From: Lachnospiraceae bacterium
GTDB taxonomy: Bacteria; Bacillota_A; Clostridia; Lachnospirales; Lachnospiraceae
Direction: 5' to 3'
NCBI GenBank assembly: GCA_017464645.1
Contig: JAFTZF010000037.1
Coordinates: 1 to 24,376 of the forward strand
DNA length: 24,376 bases
Shown here: in pieces, positions 1 through 7,782 of the stretch
Numbering within the stretch: the first letter of the stretch is position 1
Layout of the letters: the number at the start of each line of letters is the position of its first letter
Notes under the pieces: model-generated
Databases searched by the model: none
What the model was told of the DNA's origin: nothing
The model's input: only the letters and a program-made list of their open reading frames with translations
Translations under genes and position numbers: made by a program

Positions 1-22
1 GGTTCGATTCCGGTTCTGGGCA
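1..22 (+). tRNA. 3' fragment of a tRNA (cut by window start)
   Basis: The first 22 bases read as the T-arm and acceptor end of a tRNA. GG is the end of the 5' T-stem, TTCGATT is the T-loop, CCGGT is the 3' T-stem, TCTGGGC is the 3' acceptor strand and A is the discriminator. No CCA is encoded. The anticodon lies outside the window, so the amino acid cannot be assigned. It sits 55 nt before tRNA-Gly, so the two probably belong to one tRNA cluster. Confidence 0.8.
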
Positions 23-77
23 CTTATGCACAGGTGATTCGGTTTAGGACGGAGCCGGTGCTTTATATACAAAGTAT

Positions 78-148
78 GCGGGTGTAGTTCAATGGTAGAA
101 CACTAGCCTTCCAAGCTAGATACGTGGGTTCGATTCCCATCACCCGCT
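78..148 (+). tRNA. tRNA-Gly (anticodon TCC)
   Basis: This is a 71-nt cloverleaf. Acceptor strands GCGGGTG (78-84) and CACCCGC (141-147) pair perfectly. The anticodon stem CTAGC/GCTAG closes the 7-nt loop CTTCCAA, which gives anticodon TCC. The T-arm carries GGTTCGATTCCC. The discriminator is T148 and no CCA is encoded, so CCA must be added after transcription. A rho-independent terminator follows directly. Confidence 0.97.
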
Positions 149-166
149 CTATTTTTTTGCCCAAAG

Positions 167-208
167 GGCCCGGCTGTGCATTTTTTCCTGTACGGCCAGG
201 GCCTTTTT
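167..208 (+). terminator. Rho-independent terminator of the tRNA cluster
   Basis: GGCCC-GGC (167-174) pairs with GCC-A-GGGCC (195-203), and the stem continues through TGTGCA/TGTACG with G-U pairs around a T-rich loop. A TTTTT tract follows at 204-208. It separates the tRNAs from the protein operon that starts at 276. Confidence 0.8.
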
Positions 209-242
209 ATGATATGATAAACAGAAGTTGTTTTTATGAACA

Positions 243-261
243 TTTCTCAAGAGATGAGAAA
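243..261 (+). other. Small hairpin in the leader of the radical SAM gene
   Basis: TTTCTCA (243-249) and TGAGAAA (255-261) form a perfect 7-bp stem with loop AGAGA, just before the AAGGA ribosome binding site of the gene at 276. There is no T-run after it, so it is not a terminator. It could affect translation initiation, but nothing further in the sequence supports that. Confidence 0.35.
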
Positions 262-275
262 AAAGGACTAATATC

Positions 276-2018
276 ATGAGTGAGCAGAGATTTTTACTTA
301 CAGCGATCAATGCGAAATATATTCATTCCAATCTGGCGGTGTACAGTCTGCGCTCCGCCGCGGCGGAGCGCGGCTTTCAGGTGGAACTGGCGGAGTTTAC
401 CATCAACCACTATGTGGAGCAGATTCTGCAGGAGCTGTATCGGCGAAGTCCCCGGGTGCTGTTTTTCTCCTGCTATATCTGGAACTGGGAATATGTAAAA
501 GAGCTGGCGGCAGAATGCCGGAAAATCATGCCGGATACACCCATCTGGGTGGGTGGTCCGGAGGTTTCTTATGATGCCTGGCGGGTGCTGCAGGAGAACC
601 CGGCCATTACCGGTGTGCTGTTGGGCGAGGGAGAGGAGAGCTTCCCCCAGTTGCTGGAGGCATACTGCCGGGAAGATTCTTTTGAGGGCATAGACGGGCT
701 TGCTTTTCGCCGGGAATCCGGTGAGATTTGCATTCGTCCTCAGCTGCAATTGCCGGACCTGAACAAGATCCCCTTTCCCTATGGGGATATGGAAGAGTTT
801 GAACATAAGATCGTTTATTATGAGTCCAGCAGAGGCTGTCCCTTTTCCTGCAGCTACTGCCTTTCTTCTATAGAAAAGCGGGTCCGTTTCCGGGATTTGA
901 ACCTGGTGAAGCAGGAGCTGGGATTTTTTCTGCAGAAGAAGGTGCCTCAGGTGAAGTTTGTGGACCGGACTTTTAACTGTCGGGAAAGTCATGCCCTGGA
1001 GATTTGGAGCTATTTATTGGAGCATGACAACGGTGTGACCAATTTTCATTTTGAGATCGGAGCGGATCTGCTGACAGACAAGGAACTGGCCCTGATGGAG
1101 CGTATGCGCCCGGGGCTGATCCAGCTGGAGATCGGCGTCCAGTCTACCAATGGCCGGACCCTGGAGGAGATCCGCCGGGTTATGGATTTTTCTCTGCTTC
1201 GGCAGAGGGTGCGTCAGGTGCAGAGCTTTGGAAATATCCACCAGCATCTGGATCTGATCGCAGGTCTGCCCTATGAAGATCTGGAGCGGTTTGCCCGGTC
1301 CTTTGATGAGGTATTTGCCCTGCGGCCGGAGCAGCTGCAGCTGGGATTTTTGAAGGTGCTGAAGGGCTCCTATATGCAGGAGAAGGCCGGGGATTATGGT
1401 ATTTTGTATGGGGAGCGGGCGCCCTATGAGGTGCTTCAGACCGATTGGATGTCCTACGCAGATCTGCTGCGGCTTAAGGGTATTGAGCAGATGGTGGAGG
1501 TCTATTACAACAGCCATCAGTTCTCTCTGATCCTTGCGGAGCTTTTGAAGGAGTGGCCCTCCGCCTTTGCGTTTTTTGATGCCCTGGCGACTTATTATGA
1601 AAAGAATGGATATGGCAGTGTGCAGCATGCCCGGGCCCGGCGCTATGAGATTTTGCTGGAGTTTATTGGGAACTGTATGCAGAAGCCTATGCCTGAGCTG
1701 GAAAAATATCGGGAGCTTCTGACCTTTGATTATTACCTGCGGGAGTATGCCAAGAGCCGGCCGGCCTTTGCCGCAGATATTACCCCGTATAAAGAGCAGC
1801 TTCGCAGGATTCAGAAGGTGTACGGAAAAGACAAGCATGTAGAGCCCGGATATTTTATGGGAGAAGCCCGGGGGAAGGAGCCGGTGTTCTGGCTGTTTGA
1901 CTACGAGAACCGCAGTCCCCTGACAAAAGATGCGGCCTTGAGCCGGGTGGATTTGGAACAGGTGGAAGAACAGGCGGTTTTGCGGCGGGAGACTTGGGAA
2001 AGGAGAGAGAAGCTATGA
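276..2018 (+). CDS. B12-binding radical SAM protein, DUF4080 family
   Basis: This is a 580-residue cytoplasmic enzyme. Residues 1 to about 135 form a cobalamin-binding-like Rossmann domain with the usual GGPE (93-96) and GEGEESF (117-123) motifs. I do not see the DxHxxG motif that supplies the lower cobalt ligand in classic B12 proteins. The radical SAM core follows, with CxxxCxxC at Cys188, Cys192 and Cys195 in RGCPFSCSYC; these cysteines bind the 4Fe-4S cluster that cleaves S-adenosylmethionine. The C-terminal part, roughly from 390, matches the layout of DUF4080. The substrate of this family is not known to me. An AAGGA site precedes the ATG. The stop overlaps the start of nth by ATGA, so the two are probably translationally coupled. 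Family assignment is firm; a role in nucleic acid modification or repair is only suggested by the neighbours. Confidence 0.9.
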   Translation: MSEQRFLLTAINAKYIHSNLAVYSLRSAAAERGFQVELAEFTINHYVEQILQELYRRSPRVLFFSCYIWNWEYVKELAAECRKIMPDTPIWVGGPEVSYDAWRVLQENPAITGVLLGEGEESFPQLLEAYCREDSFEGIDGLAFRRESGEICIRPQLQLPDLNKIPFPYGDMEEFEHKIVYYESSRGCPFSCSYCLSSIEKRVRFRDLNLVKQELGFFLQKKVPQVKFVDRTFNCRESHALEIWSYLLEHDNGVTNFHFEIGADLLTDKELALMERMRPGLIQLEIGVQSTNGRTLEEIRRVMDFSLLRQRVRQVQSFGNIHQHLDLIAGLPYEDLERFARSFDEVFALRPEQLQLGFLKVLKGSYMQEKAGDYGILYGERAPYEVLQTDWMSYADLLRLKGIEQMVEVYYNSHQFSLILAELLKEWPSAFAFFDALATYYEKNGYGSVQHARARRYEILLEFIGNCMQKPMPELEKYRELLTFDYYLREYAKSRPAFAADITPYKEQLRRIQKVYGKDKHVEPGYFMGEARGKEPVFWLFDYENRSPLTKDAALSRVDLEQVEEQAVLRRETWERREKL

Positions 2019-2671
2019 CAAAGCGCACAGGAGAAATATTAGCCCTTTTGGATGAGGTCTATACCACAGAGTATAAATGTTATTTGAATCACGAGACGCC
2101 CTGGCAGCTGCTCATAGCCACTATGCTCAGCGCCCAGTGCACCGATGCCCGGGTCAATATCGTGACCAGGGATCTGTTTGTGAAATATCCTTCTGTAGAG
2201 GCTTTTGCCAATGCGGATTTAAAGGAACTGGAGAATGACATCCGCCCCACGGGTTTTTATCATAACAAGGCGAAGAATATCATAGCCTGCACCAAAGAGC
2301 TTCTGGAAAAGCACGGGGGAGAGGTGCCAAACGACCTGGAGGCGCTGACCGATCTGGCGGGCGTGGGCCGCAAAACAGCCAATGTGATCCGGGGAAATAT
2401 TTTCCATGAGCCCAGCGTGGTAGTAGATACCCATGTGAAGCGGATTTCCAGGCGGCTGGGACTGACAAAAGAAGAAGACCCGGTGAAGATCGAGTTTGAT
2501 CTGATGAAGGCGCTGCCAAAGGACCACTGGATTTTGTATAATATTCAGATCATTACCTTTGGCCGGCAGATTTGCTTTGCCCGCAGTCCTAAATGCGAAG
2601 AGTGCTTTCTGACAGACTATTGTAAGGAATACAAGGCACAGACCAAGAAGAAAAAGGGGAAAGACATATGA
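2015..2671 (+). CDS. nth: Endonuclease III (DNA glycosylase/AP lyase)
   Basis: This base-excision repair enzyme removes oxidised pyrimidines and cleaves the abasic site. The start at ATG 2015 is chosen because AGGAGA lies 8-10 nt upstream and the ATG overlaps the previous stop; a TTG at 1994 would add seven unlikely residues. The protein has 218 residues, close to the usual 211. The helix-hairpin-helix LAGVGRKTANVI carries Lys120 (Schiff base nucleophile), and Asp138 lies in VVDTHVKR. Cys187, Cys194, Cys197 and Cys203 form the C-x6-C-x2-C-x5-C iron-sulfur loop. These positions coincide with the E. coli numbering. The tail is lysine-rich. The stop overlaps the start of the exonuclease by ATGA, suggesting a repair-related operon. 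Confidence 0.97.
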   Translation: MTKRTGEILALLDEVYTTEYKCYLNHETPWQLLIATMLSAQCTDARVNIVTRDLFVKYPSVEAFANADLKELENDIRPTGFYHNKAKNIIACTKELLEKHGGEVPNDLEALTDLAGVGRKTANVIRGNIFHEPSVVVDTHVKRISRRLGLTKEEDPVKIEFDLMKALPKDHWILYNIQIITFGRQICFARSPKCEECFLTDYCKEYKAQTKKKKGKDI

Positions 2672-3417
2672 TAGATTCCTATGTGGCCCTGGACCTGGAA
2701 ACCACAGGGCTGTATCCTTCCACAGACCGGATCCTGGAAATCGGAGCTGTGAAGGTGGTGGAAGGAAAAGAGGTGGGAACGTTGTCTGTCCTGGTAAATC
2801 CGGGAAGGCAGGTTTCCGAACATATTACCCGGCTGACGGGGATCACGGATGAAATGGCCCTAGGCGGCATGGTTTATGAAGAGGCGGTGCACCAGCTGGT
2901 GGAGTTTTGCGGAGACCTTCCGCTTTTGGGGCACAATATTCTGTTTGACTACAGCTTTGTGAAGCAGGCAGCTGTAAATCAGAAGCTGGTGTTTGAAAAG
3001 AAAGGCGTGGATACATTGAAAATCGCCAGAAGGCTGCTGCCGGAGCTGGAGCACCGCACATTGGAATATCTGTGTGCCTATTACGGCATTGGTCAGGAGA
3101 GGCATCATCGGGCGGAGGATGACGCCCGCTCTGCCATGAGCCTGTATGAGTGCCTGCATCAGGAGTTTCCGGATTCGCCGCAGGAGTGGTTTGCTCCGGC
3201 GGCACTGGTGTACCAGGCAAAAAAGCAAAGCCCGATCACATTAGCGCAAAAAGAGTACTTGAATGATTTATTGAAATATCATATAATAGAAATACCTGTA
3301 CGGGTTGAGAGCCTGACCAAAAGCGAGGCCTCCCGTATGATTGATAAAATTATTCTGGAGCACGGAAGGATTCCCGGAAGAAGACAGGGAACTTTTAGGA
3401 AAGACGCAAGGAGATAG
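2668..3417 (+). CDS. DEDDh 3'-5' exonuclease (DNA polymerase III epsilon-like) with C-terminal extension
   Basis: A 249-residue protein. The exonuclease fold occupies residues 4 to about 165. ExoI is ALDLETTG (Asp9, Glu11), ExoII is GHNILFDYSF (Asp94) and ExoIII is HRAEDD (His147, Asp152). All four metal-binding acids and the general base are therefore present and it should be active. A second module at about 188-235 (SPITLAQKEYLNDLL, then ESLTKSEASRMIDKII) resembles the short helical Q-x-x-x-L...LTKxEAS motif found at the ends of some phage recombination and DNA-binding proteins. It may help bind DNA; that is inference. There is no BRCT or polymerase domain. It starts in an ATGA overlap with nth, which suggests a role in repair rather than as the replicative proofreader. 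Confidence 0.9.
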   Translation: MIDSYVALDLETTGLYPSTDRILEIGAVKVVEGKEVGTLSVLVNPGRQVSEHITRLTGITDEMALGGMVYEEAVHQLVEFCGDLPLLGHNILFDYSFVKQAAVNQKLVFEKKGVDTLKIARRLLPELEHRTLEYLCAYYGIGQERHHRAEDDARSAMSLYECLHQEFPDSPQEWFAPAALVYQAKKQSPITLAQKEYLNDLLKYHIIEIPVRVESLTKSEASRMIDKIILEHGRIPGRRQGTFRKDARR

Positions 3418-3427
3418 GAGGATTCAG

Positions 3428-3529
3428 ATGAACTTTTACAGCAAGAAAAGCAAAAAAATCATGTCTACCATCATTATAGTAATCGTAGTTTTAGCGATGG
3501 TAATTCCTGTACTGGCTTACGCACTCTGA
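3428..3529 (+). CDS. 33-residue single-pass membrane peptide
   Basis: ATG 3428 has a perfect AGGAGG at 3416-3421, spaced 6 nt, which decides this start over the in-frame ATG at 3341 inside the exonuclease gene. The product has a short basic N-terminus (KKSKK) followed by one hydrophobic helix (about residues 12-33) that runs to the C-terminus. It is therefore probably anchored in the membrane with the lysines inside. The basic-head/hydrophobic-tail plan recalls tiny Firmicutes membrane peptides such as Prli42 (stressosome anchor), but the identity is too low to claim homology by eye. It begins 11 nt after the exonuclease stop and so belongs to the same transcript. Confidence 0.8.
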   Translation: MNFYSKKSKKIMSTIIIVIVVLAMVIPVLAYAL

Positions 3530-3580
3530 TTTCAGGCAGGAAGATCAGACTGGAAGCGCGGACAGAAGGAGAGGACGTTT

Positions 3581-5014
3581 ATGAAAAAATTCGGTTGGCT
3601 GCGGGGCTTGGTGCTGTGCAGTATTCTGTTTCTGAGCCCAGGGCTCGGAGCGGAGGCCAAAGAGGAAGCGGTGATCCATCAGGGCGTATACCTTGATGAA
3701 GTGGACGTGTCCGGAAAGACCATAGAAGAAGCCGGCAAAGCGCTGGAGGATTTTACAAAGACGCTGGGCCGGGAGACTCTGACACTTCAGATTGAAGAAA
3801 ATGAAGTGGAGGTACAGCTTGCTGACCTGGGCTTGCAGTGTGCAAATCCCCAGATCGTGGAGGATGCCCTGGGCCTTGGAAGAAGCGGAAACATCATCAA
3901 GCGCTTCAAGGAACAAAAGCAGCTGGAAAAAAGCAGTAAGGTACTGGAGCTGGAGTGGACGGTAGATGCCGAAGCAACAGCTCAGTTTGTTGAGGAAAAA
4001 TGTATCGAGTTTGATGTGGCTGCAGAGAACGCAGGGCTTGTCCGGGAGAACGGTGAGTTCACGGTTGTGGAAGGAAAAGCCGGTGTCAAGCTGGATGTAG
4101 AAGGCGCAAAAGAGGCCATTGCAAAGTTCGTAGAGCAGGATTGGCAGCAGGAGTCTGCAGCAGTGGTGCTGCCCACAGAAGTGGCCGAGGCCAGAGGAAC
4201 GGCGGAAGAATTGGCAAAGGTAAAGGATGAGCTGGGAACATTTACCACCAGCTATGCCACATCCAACAGCAACCGTTCCCAAAATGTGGCAAACGGAGCG
4301 GCGCTGATCAACGGAATCGTATTGTATCCGGGAGAGACTTTCTCTACATATCAGGTAGTGGCTCCCTTTACTGTGGCAAACGGATATGCCATGGCGGGTT
4401 CCTATGCAAACGGAAGACTGGTAGACAGTATGGGCGGAGGCATTTGCCAGGTTTCTACCACCCTGTACAACGCAGTTCTTTTGGCTGAGCTGGAAATCGT
4501 GGAGCGGGATAATCACTCCATGACCGTAAGCTATGTGGATCCGGCGGCAGATGCAGTAATTGCAGGAACGGTAAAGGATTTCAAGTTTAAGAATAATACC
4601 GACACCCCCATTTATATTGAGGGTATTACCGAAAACAAACGGGTTACATTTACCATTTACGGAGAAGAGACCCGTCCGGCGAATCGTGAAGTAAAGTATA
4701 CCAGCGTGACCTTAAGTACCACAGAGCCGGGATTCCGGATCGTGGCAGACCCGGGTCAGGTTATCGGTATCTTTCATACAGAGAGTGCCCACAGAGGTGT
4801 TGTGGCGGAGCTTTACAAGCATGTGTATGAAGACGGCGTGGAAGTCAGCAAGGAATTGGTAAACAAGAGCAAATATAAGGCATCTCCCCGGACACTTACT
4901 GTAGGTGTGGCAGGAGATCCGGCCCTTTCCGCAGAGATTCAGGCGGCTGTTGCAACACAGGATGAGGCTGCCGTAAGAGCGGTAGTTGCTTCTTGCCTTG
5001 CAAGAATGCAGTAA
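3581..5014 (+). CDS. Secreted VanW-family protein with peptidoglycan-binding and G5-like regions
   Basis: A 477-residue exported protein. Residues 1-26 are a signal peptide (MKKFGWLR, hydrophobic core, AEA cleavage site). Residues about 30-210 fit the repeated alpha/beta PG_binding_4 (YoaR-type) module that precedes many VanW domains. The VanW domain is at about 222-355, with the hallmark GGGICQVSTTLYNA at 285-298. The stretch 405-445 (VVAELYKHVYEDGVEVSKE...) looks like the second half of a G5 domain, a cell-wall/glycan-binding fold. VanW proteins are linked by name to vancomycin resistance clusters, but their biochemical role is unresolved and there is no van cluster here. The GGAGAGG site precedes ATG 3581. 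It acts outside the membrane, probably on or near the cell wall. Confidence 0.9.
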   Translation: MKKFGWLRGLVLCSILFLSPGLGAEAKEEAVIHQGVYLDEVDVSGKTIEEAGKALEDFTKTLGRETLTLQIEENEVEVQLADLGLQCANPQIVEDALGLGRSGNIIKRFKEQKQLEKSSKVLELEWTVDAEATAQFVEEKCIEFDVAAENAGLVRENGEFTVVEGKAGVKLDVEGAKEAIAKFVEQDWQQESAAVVLPTEVAEARGTAEELAKVKDELGTFTTSYATSNSNRSQNVANGAALINGIVLYPGETFSTYQVVAPFTVANGYAMAGSYANGRLVDSMGGGICQVSTTLYNAVLLAELEIVERDNHSMTVSYVDPAADAVIAGTVKDFKFKNNTDTPIYIEGITENKRVTFTIYGEETRPANREVKYTSVTLSTTEPGFRIVADPGQVIGIFHTESAHRGVVAELYKHVYEDGVEVSKELVNKSKYKASPRTLTVGVAGDPALSAEIQAAVATQDEAAVRAVVASCLARMQ

Positions 5015-5029
5015 GGTTGGACAAAAGCC

Positions 5030-6019
5030 ATGAAAATAGGAAAAGTATCAGAGACCATATTAAAGCGGGCTATTTTAAAACAGATTCGTACCACCCGGGA
5101 TGAGGTGGTACTGGGAGCCGGCGTAGGTGAGGATTGTGCAGTGATGCAGCTGGAGCCGGATGAGGTGTTTGTGATTTCCACAGATCCTATTACGGGGACA
5201 GTAAAAGATATCGGCACCCTTGCCATTCAGATCACAGCCAATGATTTGGCCAGCAGCGGCGCAGAGCCGGTGGGGGTCATGCTGACTGTGCTGCTTCCGG
5301 AGCAGATTGAAGAGGCAGATATCCGGGAGATGATGTCCCAGGTAGAAGCCGCCTGTGAGAAATTCCATGTGCAGGTCATGGGCGGACATACCGAGGTGAC
5401 CCGGGCAGTAAATCAGCCGGTCATCAGTGTGACCGGTGTGGGCAAGGTGAAAAAGGACCGTATGGTCAGCACAGCCGGAGCTAAGCCTGGTCAGGACATT
5501 CTGGTGACCAAATGGCTGGGTATTGAAGGCACTGCCATCATTGCAAAAGAAAAGGAAGAGCAGCTTTTGACCCGTTTTTCCAAGAGTTTTGTGGAAACGG
5601 CCAAAGGATTTGCGGATTACATATCGGTTATACCGGACGCGGCAGTGGCCATGGAGCATGGTGTCAGTGCCATGCATGATGTGACAGAGGGTGGTATTTA
5701 CGGAGCGCTCTGGGAACTGGCAGAGGCTTCCGGCATTGGTCTGGAGATTGATTTAAAGGCCATTCCGTTCCGTCAGGAGACCATTGAGATCTGTGAGTAT
5801 CTGGGTTTGAACCCCTACTACCTGATTTCCAGTGGTACCATGCTGATCGCCACCGACAGGGGGCATGACCTGGTGCGGGAGCTGGAAAAAGCAGGAATTC
5901 CGGCGGCAGTCATCGGAAAAGCCACCACAGGTCCGGCCAGACGGATTCGGAACGGAGAGGACGAGGCCTTTCTGGAAAGACCCAGGACCGACGAGTTATA
6001 TAAGATTTATGAGAACTAA
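5030..6019 (+). CDS. AIR-synthase-related (PurM/HypE-like) ATP-binding protein
   Basis: A 329-residue protein with the PurM/HypE/ThiL/SelD fold. GVGEDCAVM (31-39) and STDPITG (50-56) mark the N-terminal ATP/Mg-binding part. ITANDLASSGAEP (68-80), MGGHTEVT (117-124) and HDVTEGGIYGALWELAEASG (216-235) are typical of the family. HypE itself matures [NiFe] hydrogenase and needs a conserved C-terminal cysteine. This protein ends in DELYKIYEN with no cysteine and no other hyp gene is nearby, so it is a HypE-like paralogue of unknown reaction. An ATP-dependent phosphoryl or dehydration reaction is a reasonable guess. The ribosome binding site is weak (AAGG about 13 nt upstream). It lies 15 nt after the VanW gene. 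Confidence 0.85.
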   Translation: MKIGKVSETILKRAILKQIRTTRDEVVLGAGVGEDCAVMQLEPDEVFVISTDPITGTVKDIGTLAIQITANDLASSGAEPVGVMLTVLLPEQIEEADIREMMSQVEAACEKFHVQVMGGHTEVTRAVNQPVISVTGVGKVKKDRMVSTAGAKPGQDILVTKWLGIEGTAIIAKEKEEQLLTRFSKSFVETAKGFADYISVIPDAAVAMEHGVSAMHDVTEGGIYGALWELAEASGIGLEIDLKAIPFRQETIEICEYLGLNPYYLISSGTMLIATDRGHDLVRELEKAGIPAAVIGKATTGPARRIRNGEDEAFLERPRTDELYKIYEN

Positions 6020-6064
6020 CCATAAATAAAAAAACAATAAAGAAGAAGGGAAGTTGATGATATT

Positions 6065-7243
6065 ATGAGAAATCCATTAGCGGACAAAGTTGTTGCACTG
6101 AAACCGTCAGGTATTCGTAAATTCTTTGACGTGGCAAACGAGATGAAGGATGCCATTTCCTTGGGAGTAGGCGAGCCTGATTTTGACACACCCTGGCACA
6201 TCCGGGAAAAAGGTATTGAGTCTCTGGAAAAAGGTAAGACCTTCTACACCTCTAACGCAGGTTTGAAAGAGCTGAGAGAAGAGATCGCTCGTTATATGGA
6301 GCGTAAACTGGGACTGACCTATCAGCCCATGCAGGAGGTTCTGATCACTGTAGGCGGCAGCGAAGCTATCGATGCGGCTATGCGTGCCATGCTGAACCCG
6401 GGTGAGGAAGTTCTGATTCCCCAGCCCAGCTACGTAGCTTACGAGCCCTGTGCAATTCTGGCAGGAGGAAAGCCGGTTATTATCGAGCTGAAGGCAGAGG
6501 ACGAGTTTCGTCTGACCGCAAAACAGCTGGAGGATGCAATTACTGACAAGACCAAACTGCTGGTACTGCCCTTCCCCAACAACCCCACCGGAGCTATCAT
6601 GGAGAAAGCTGACCTGGAGGCAATTGCCAAGGTTGTTATTGAAAAAGACATTTTTGTGATCTCTGACGAGATTTATGCAGAGCTGAGCTACAAGGGAGAG
6701 CATGTTTCTATCGCAAGTCTGCCGGGCATGCAGGAAAGAACCATTATCATCAACGGTTTCTCTAAAGCATATGCAATGACCGGATGGCGTCTGGGATACG
6801 CTTGCGGACCCAAGGAAATCCTGGCCCAGATGACCAAGATCCACCAGTTCGCGATCATGTGCGCACCCACCACCAGCCAGTATGCAGCGATCGAGGCTCT
6901 GGCAAACGGAGATGAGGATGTGGCTATGATGCGTGCATCTTACAACGAGAGAAGAGAGTTCCTGATGAAGACCTTTAAGGAAATGGGTCTGGAATGCTTC
7001 GAGCCCTTCGGTGCATTCTATGTATTCCCCTGCATCAAGGAATTCGGCATGACTTCTGAAGAGTTTGCATTCCGTTTCCTGGAGGAGGAGAAGGTTGCAG
7101 TTGTTCCGGGAACCGCTTTTGGTGACTGCGGCGAAGGCTTCCTGCGGATTTCCTACGCATACTCTATCGAGAACCTGCAGAATGCTATGGAGCGTATGGC
7201 ACGCTTTATTGCGAAACTGCGTCAGGAGAAAAAAGAAGCATAA
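6065..7243 (+). CDS. PLP-dependent aminotransferase, class I/II
   Basis: A 392-residue fold-type I aminotransferase. Lys234 in SKAYAMTGWRLG is the Schiff-base lysine for pyridoxal phosphate. NNPTG (172-176), DEIYAE (201-206) and the substrate-carboxylate arginine in GWRLG (Arg242) are all present. The N-terminus (ISLGVGEPDF) resembles aspartate/aromatic aminotransferases of the PatA/AspC type. The substrate cannot be fixed from sequence alone. The gene uses a noticeably uniform codon set, with recurrent CTG, GAG, CGT and ATC, compared with its neighbours. This suggests high expression. TrmL begins 2 nt after its stop. Confidence 0.93.
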   Translation: MRNPLADKVVALKPSGIRKFFDVANEMKDAISLGVGEPDFDTPWHIREKGIESLEKGKTFYTSNAGLKELREEIARYMERKLGLTYQPMQEVLITVGGSEAIDAAMRAMLNPGEEVLIPQPSYVAYEPCAILAGGKPVIIELKAEDEFRLTAKQLEDAITDKTKLLVLPFPNNPTGAIMEKADLEAIAKVVIEKDIFVISDEIYAELSYKGEHVSIASLPGMQERTIIINGFSKAYAMTGWRLGYACGPKEILAQMTKIHQFAIMCAPTTSQYAAIEALANGDEDVAMMRASYNERREFLMKTFKEMGLECFEPFGAFYVFPCIKEFGMTSEEFAFRFLEEEKVAVVPGTAFGDCGEGFLRISYAYSIENLQNAMERMARFIAKLRQEKKEA

Positions 7244-7244
7244 G

Positions 7245-7739
7245 ATGGCATTTAATATTGTCTTATTTGAACCGGAGATTCCGGCAAATACCGGAAACAT
7301 CGGAAGGACCTGCGTGGCTACAGGCACCAGACTCCATCTCATCGAGCCTTTGGGCTTCCGCCTGAATGAAAAAGAGATCAAGCGGGCGGGTATGGATTAC
7401 TGGAAGGACCTGGATGTGACCAGATATATCAATTTTGAAGATTTCCTGGAGAAAAATCCGGAACCGAAGATTTATATGGCAACCACCAAAGGCCGGCACA
7501 TCTACTCAGATGTAGCCTTTGAGGAGGACTGCTACATCATGTTTGGAAAAGAGAGCGGCGGGATCCCGGAAGAGATTCTGCTGCAGCATCCAAATGAAGC
7601 CATTCGCATTCCCATGATGGGTGAGACACGTTCTCTGAACCTGTCAAACTCTGTGGCGATTGTGTTATACGAAGCTCTGCGGCAGCATGGATTTGCCCAT
7701 ATGAAAACCGAGGGCCAGCTGACGAAATATCAGTGGTAA
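7245..7739 (+). CDS. trmL: tRNA (cytidine/uridine-34-2'-O)-methyltransferase
   Basis: A 164-residue SPOUT methyltransferase of the TrmL (YibK/CspR) type, which methylates the ribose of the wobble base in certain leucine tRNAs using S-adenosylmethionine. Family motifs are NTGNIGRTC (15-23), FGKESGGIPEEIL (100-112) and IPMMGETRSLNLSNSVAIVLYEALRQ (122-147). The latter two build the SAM-binding trefoil knot. The length matches the family. The start is ATG 7245, 2 nt after the aminotransferase stop; upstream in-frame codons would run backwards through that gene and are rejected. Confidence 0.95.
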   Translation: MAFNIVLFEPEIPANTGNIGRTCVATGTRLHLIEPLGFRLNEKEIKRAGMDYWKDLDVTRYINFEDFLEKNPEPKIYMATTKGRHIYSDVAFEEDCYIMFGKESGGIPEEILLQHPNEAIRIPMMGETRSLNLSNSVAIVLYEALRQHGFAHMKTEGQLTKYQW

Positions 7740-7782
7740 GGAGTCCCTGCGGCGCAGGCGGAATGTACAAAAGGAGGTACTC

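Noticed and set aside
294..992. Long minus-strand frame opposite the radical SAM gene
   Set aside because: It is antisense to a well-supported gene, lacks family motifs and a ribosome binding site, and has composition expected of a complementary frame. The same applies to the other long antisense frames at 1014-1838, 3545-4516, 6107-7381 and 10106-11251.
3581..5014. Vancomycin resistance locus
   Set aside because: The VanW domain alone does not indicate resistance. No vanH, vanA/B, vanX, vanR or vanS gene is nearby.
7065..7244. N-terminal extension of trmL
   Set aside because: The frame extends back into the aminotransferase gene, but the SPOUT family start matches ATG 7245 exactly.
7746..7758. 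Hairpin CCTGC-GGC-GCAGG after trmL
   Set aside because: Only 5 bp and not followed by a T-run, so no terminator is claimed.
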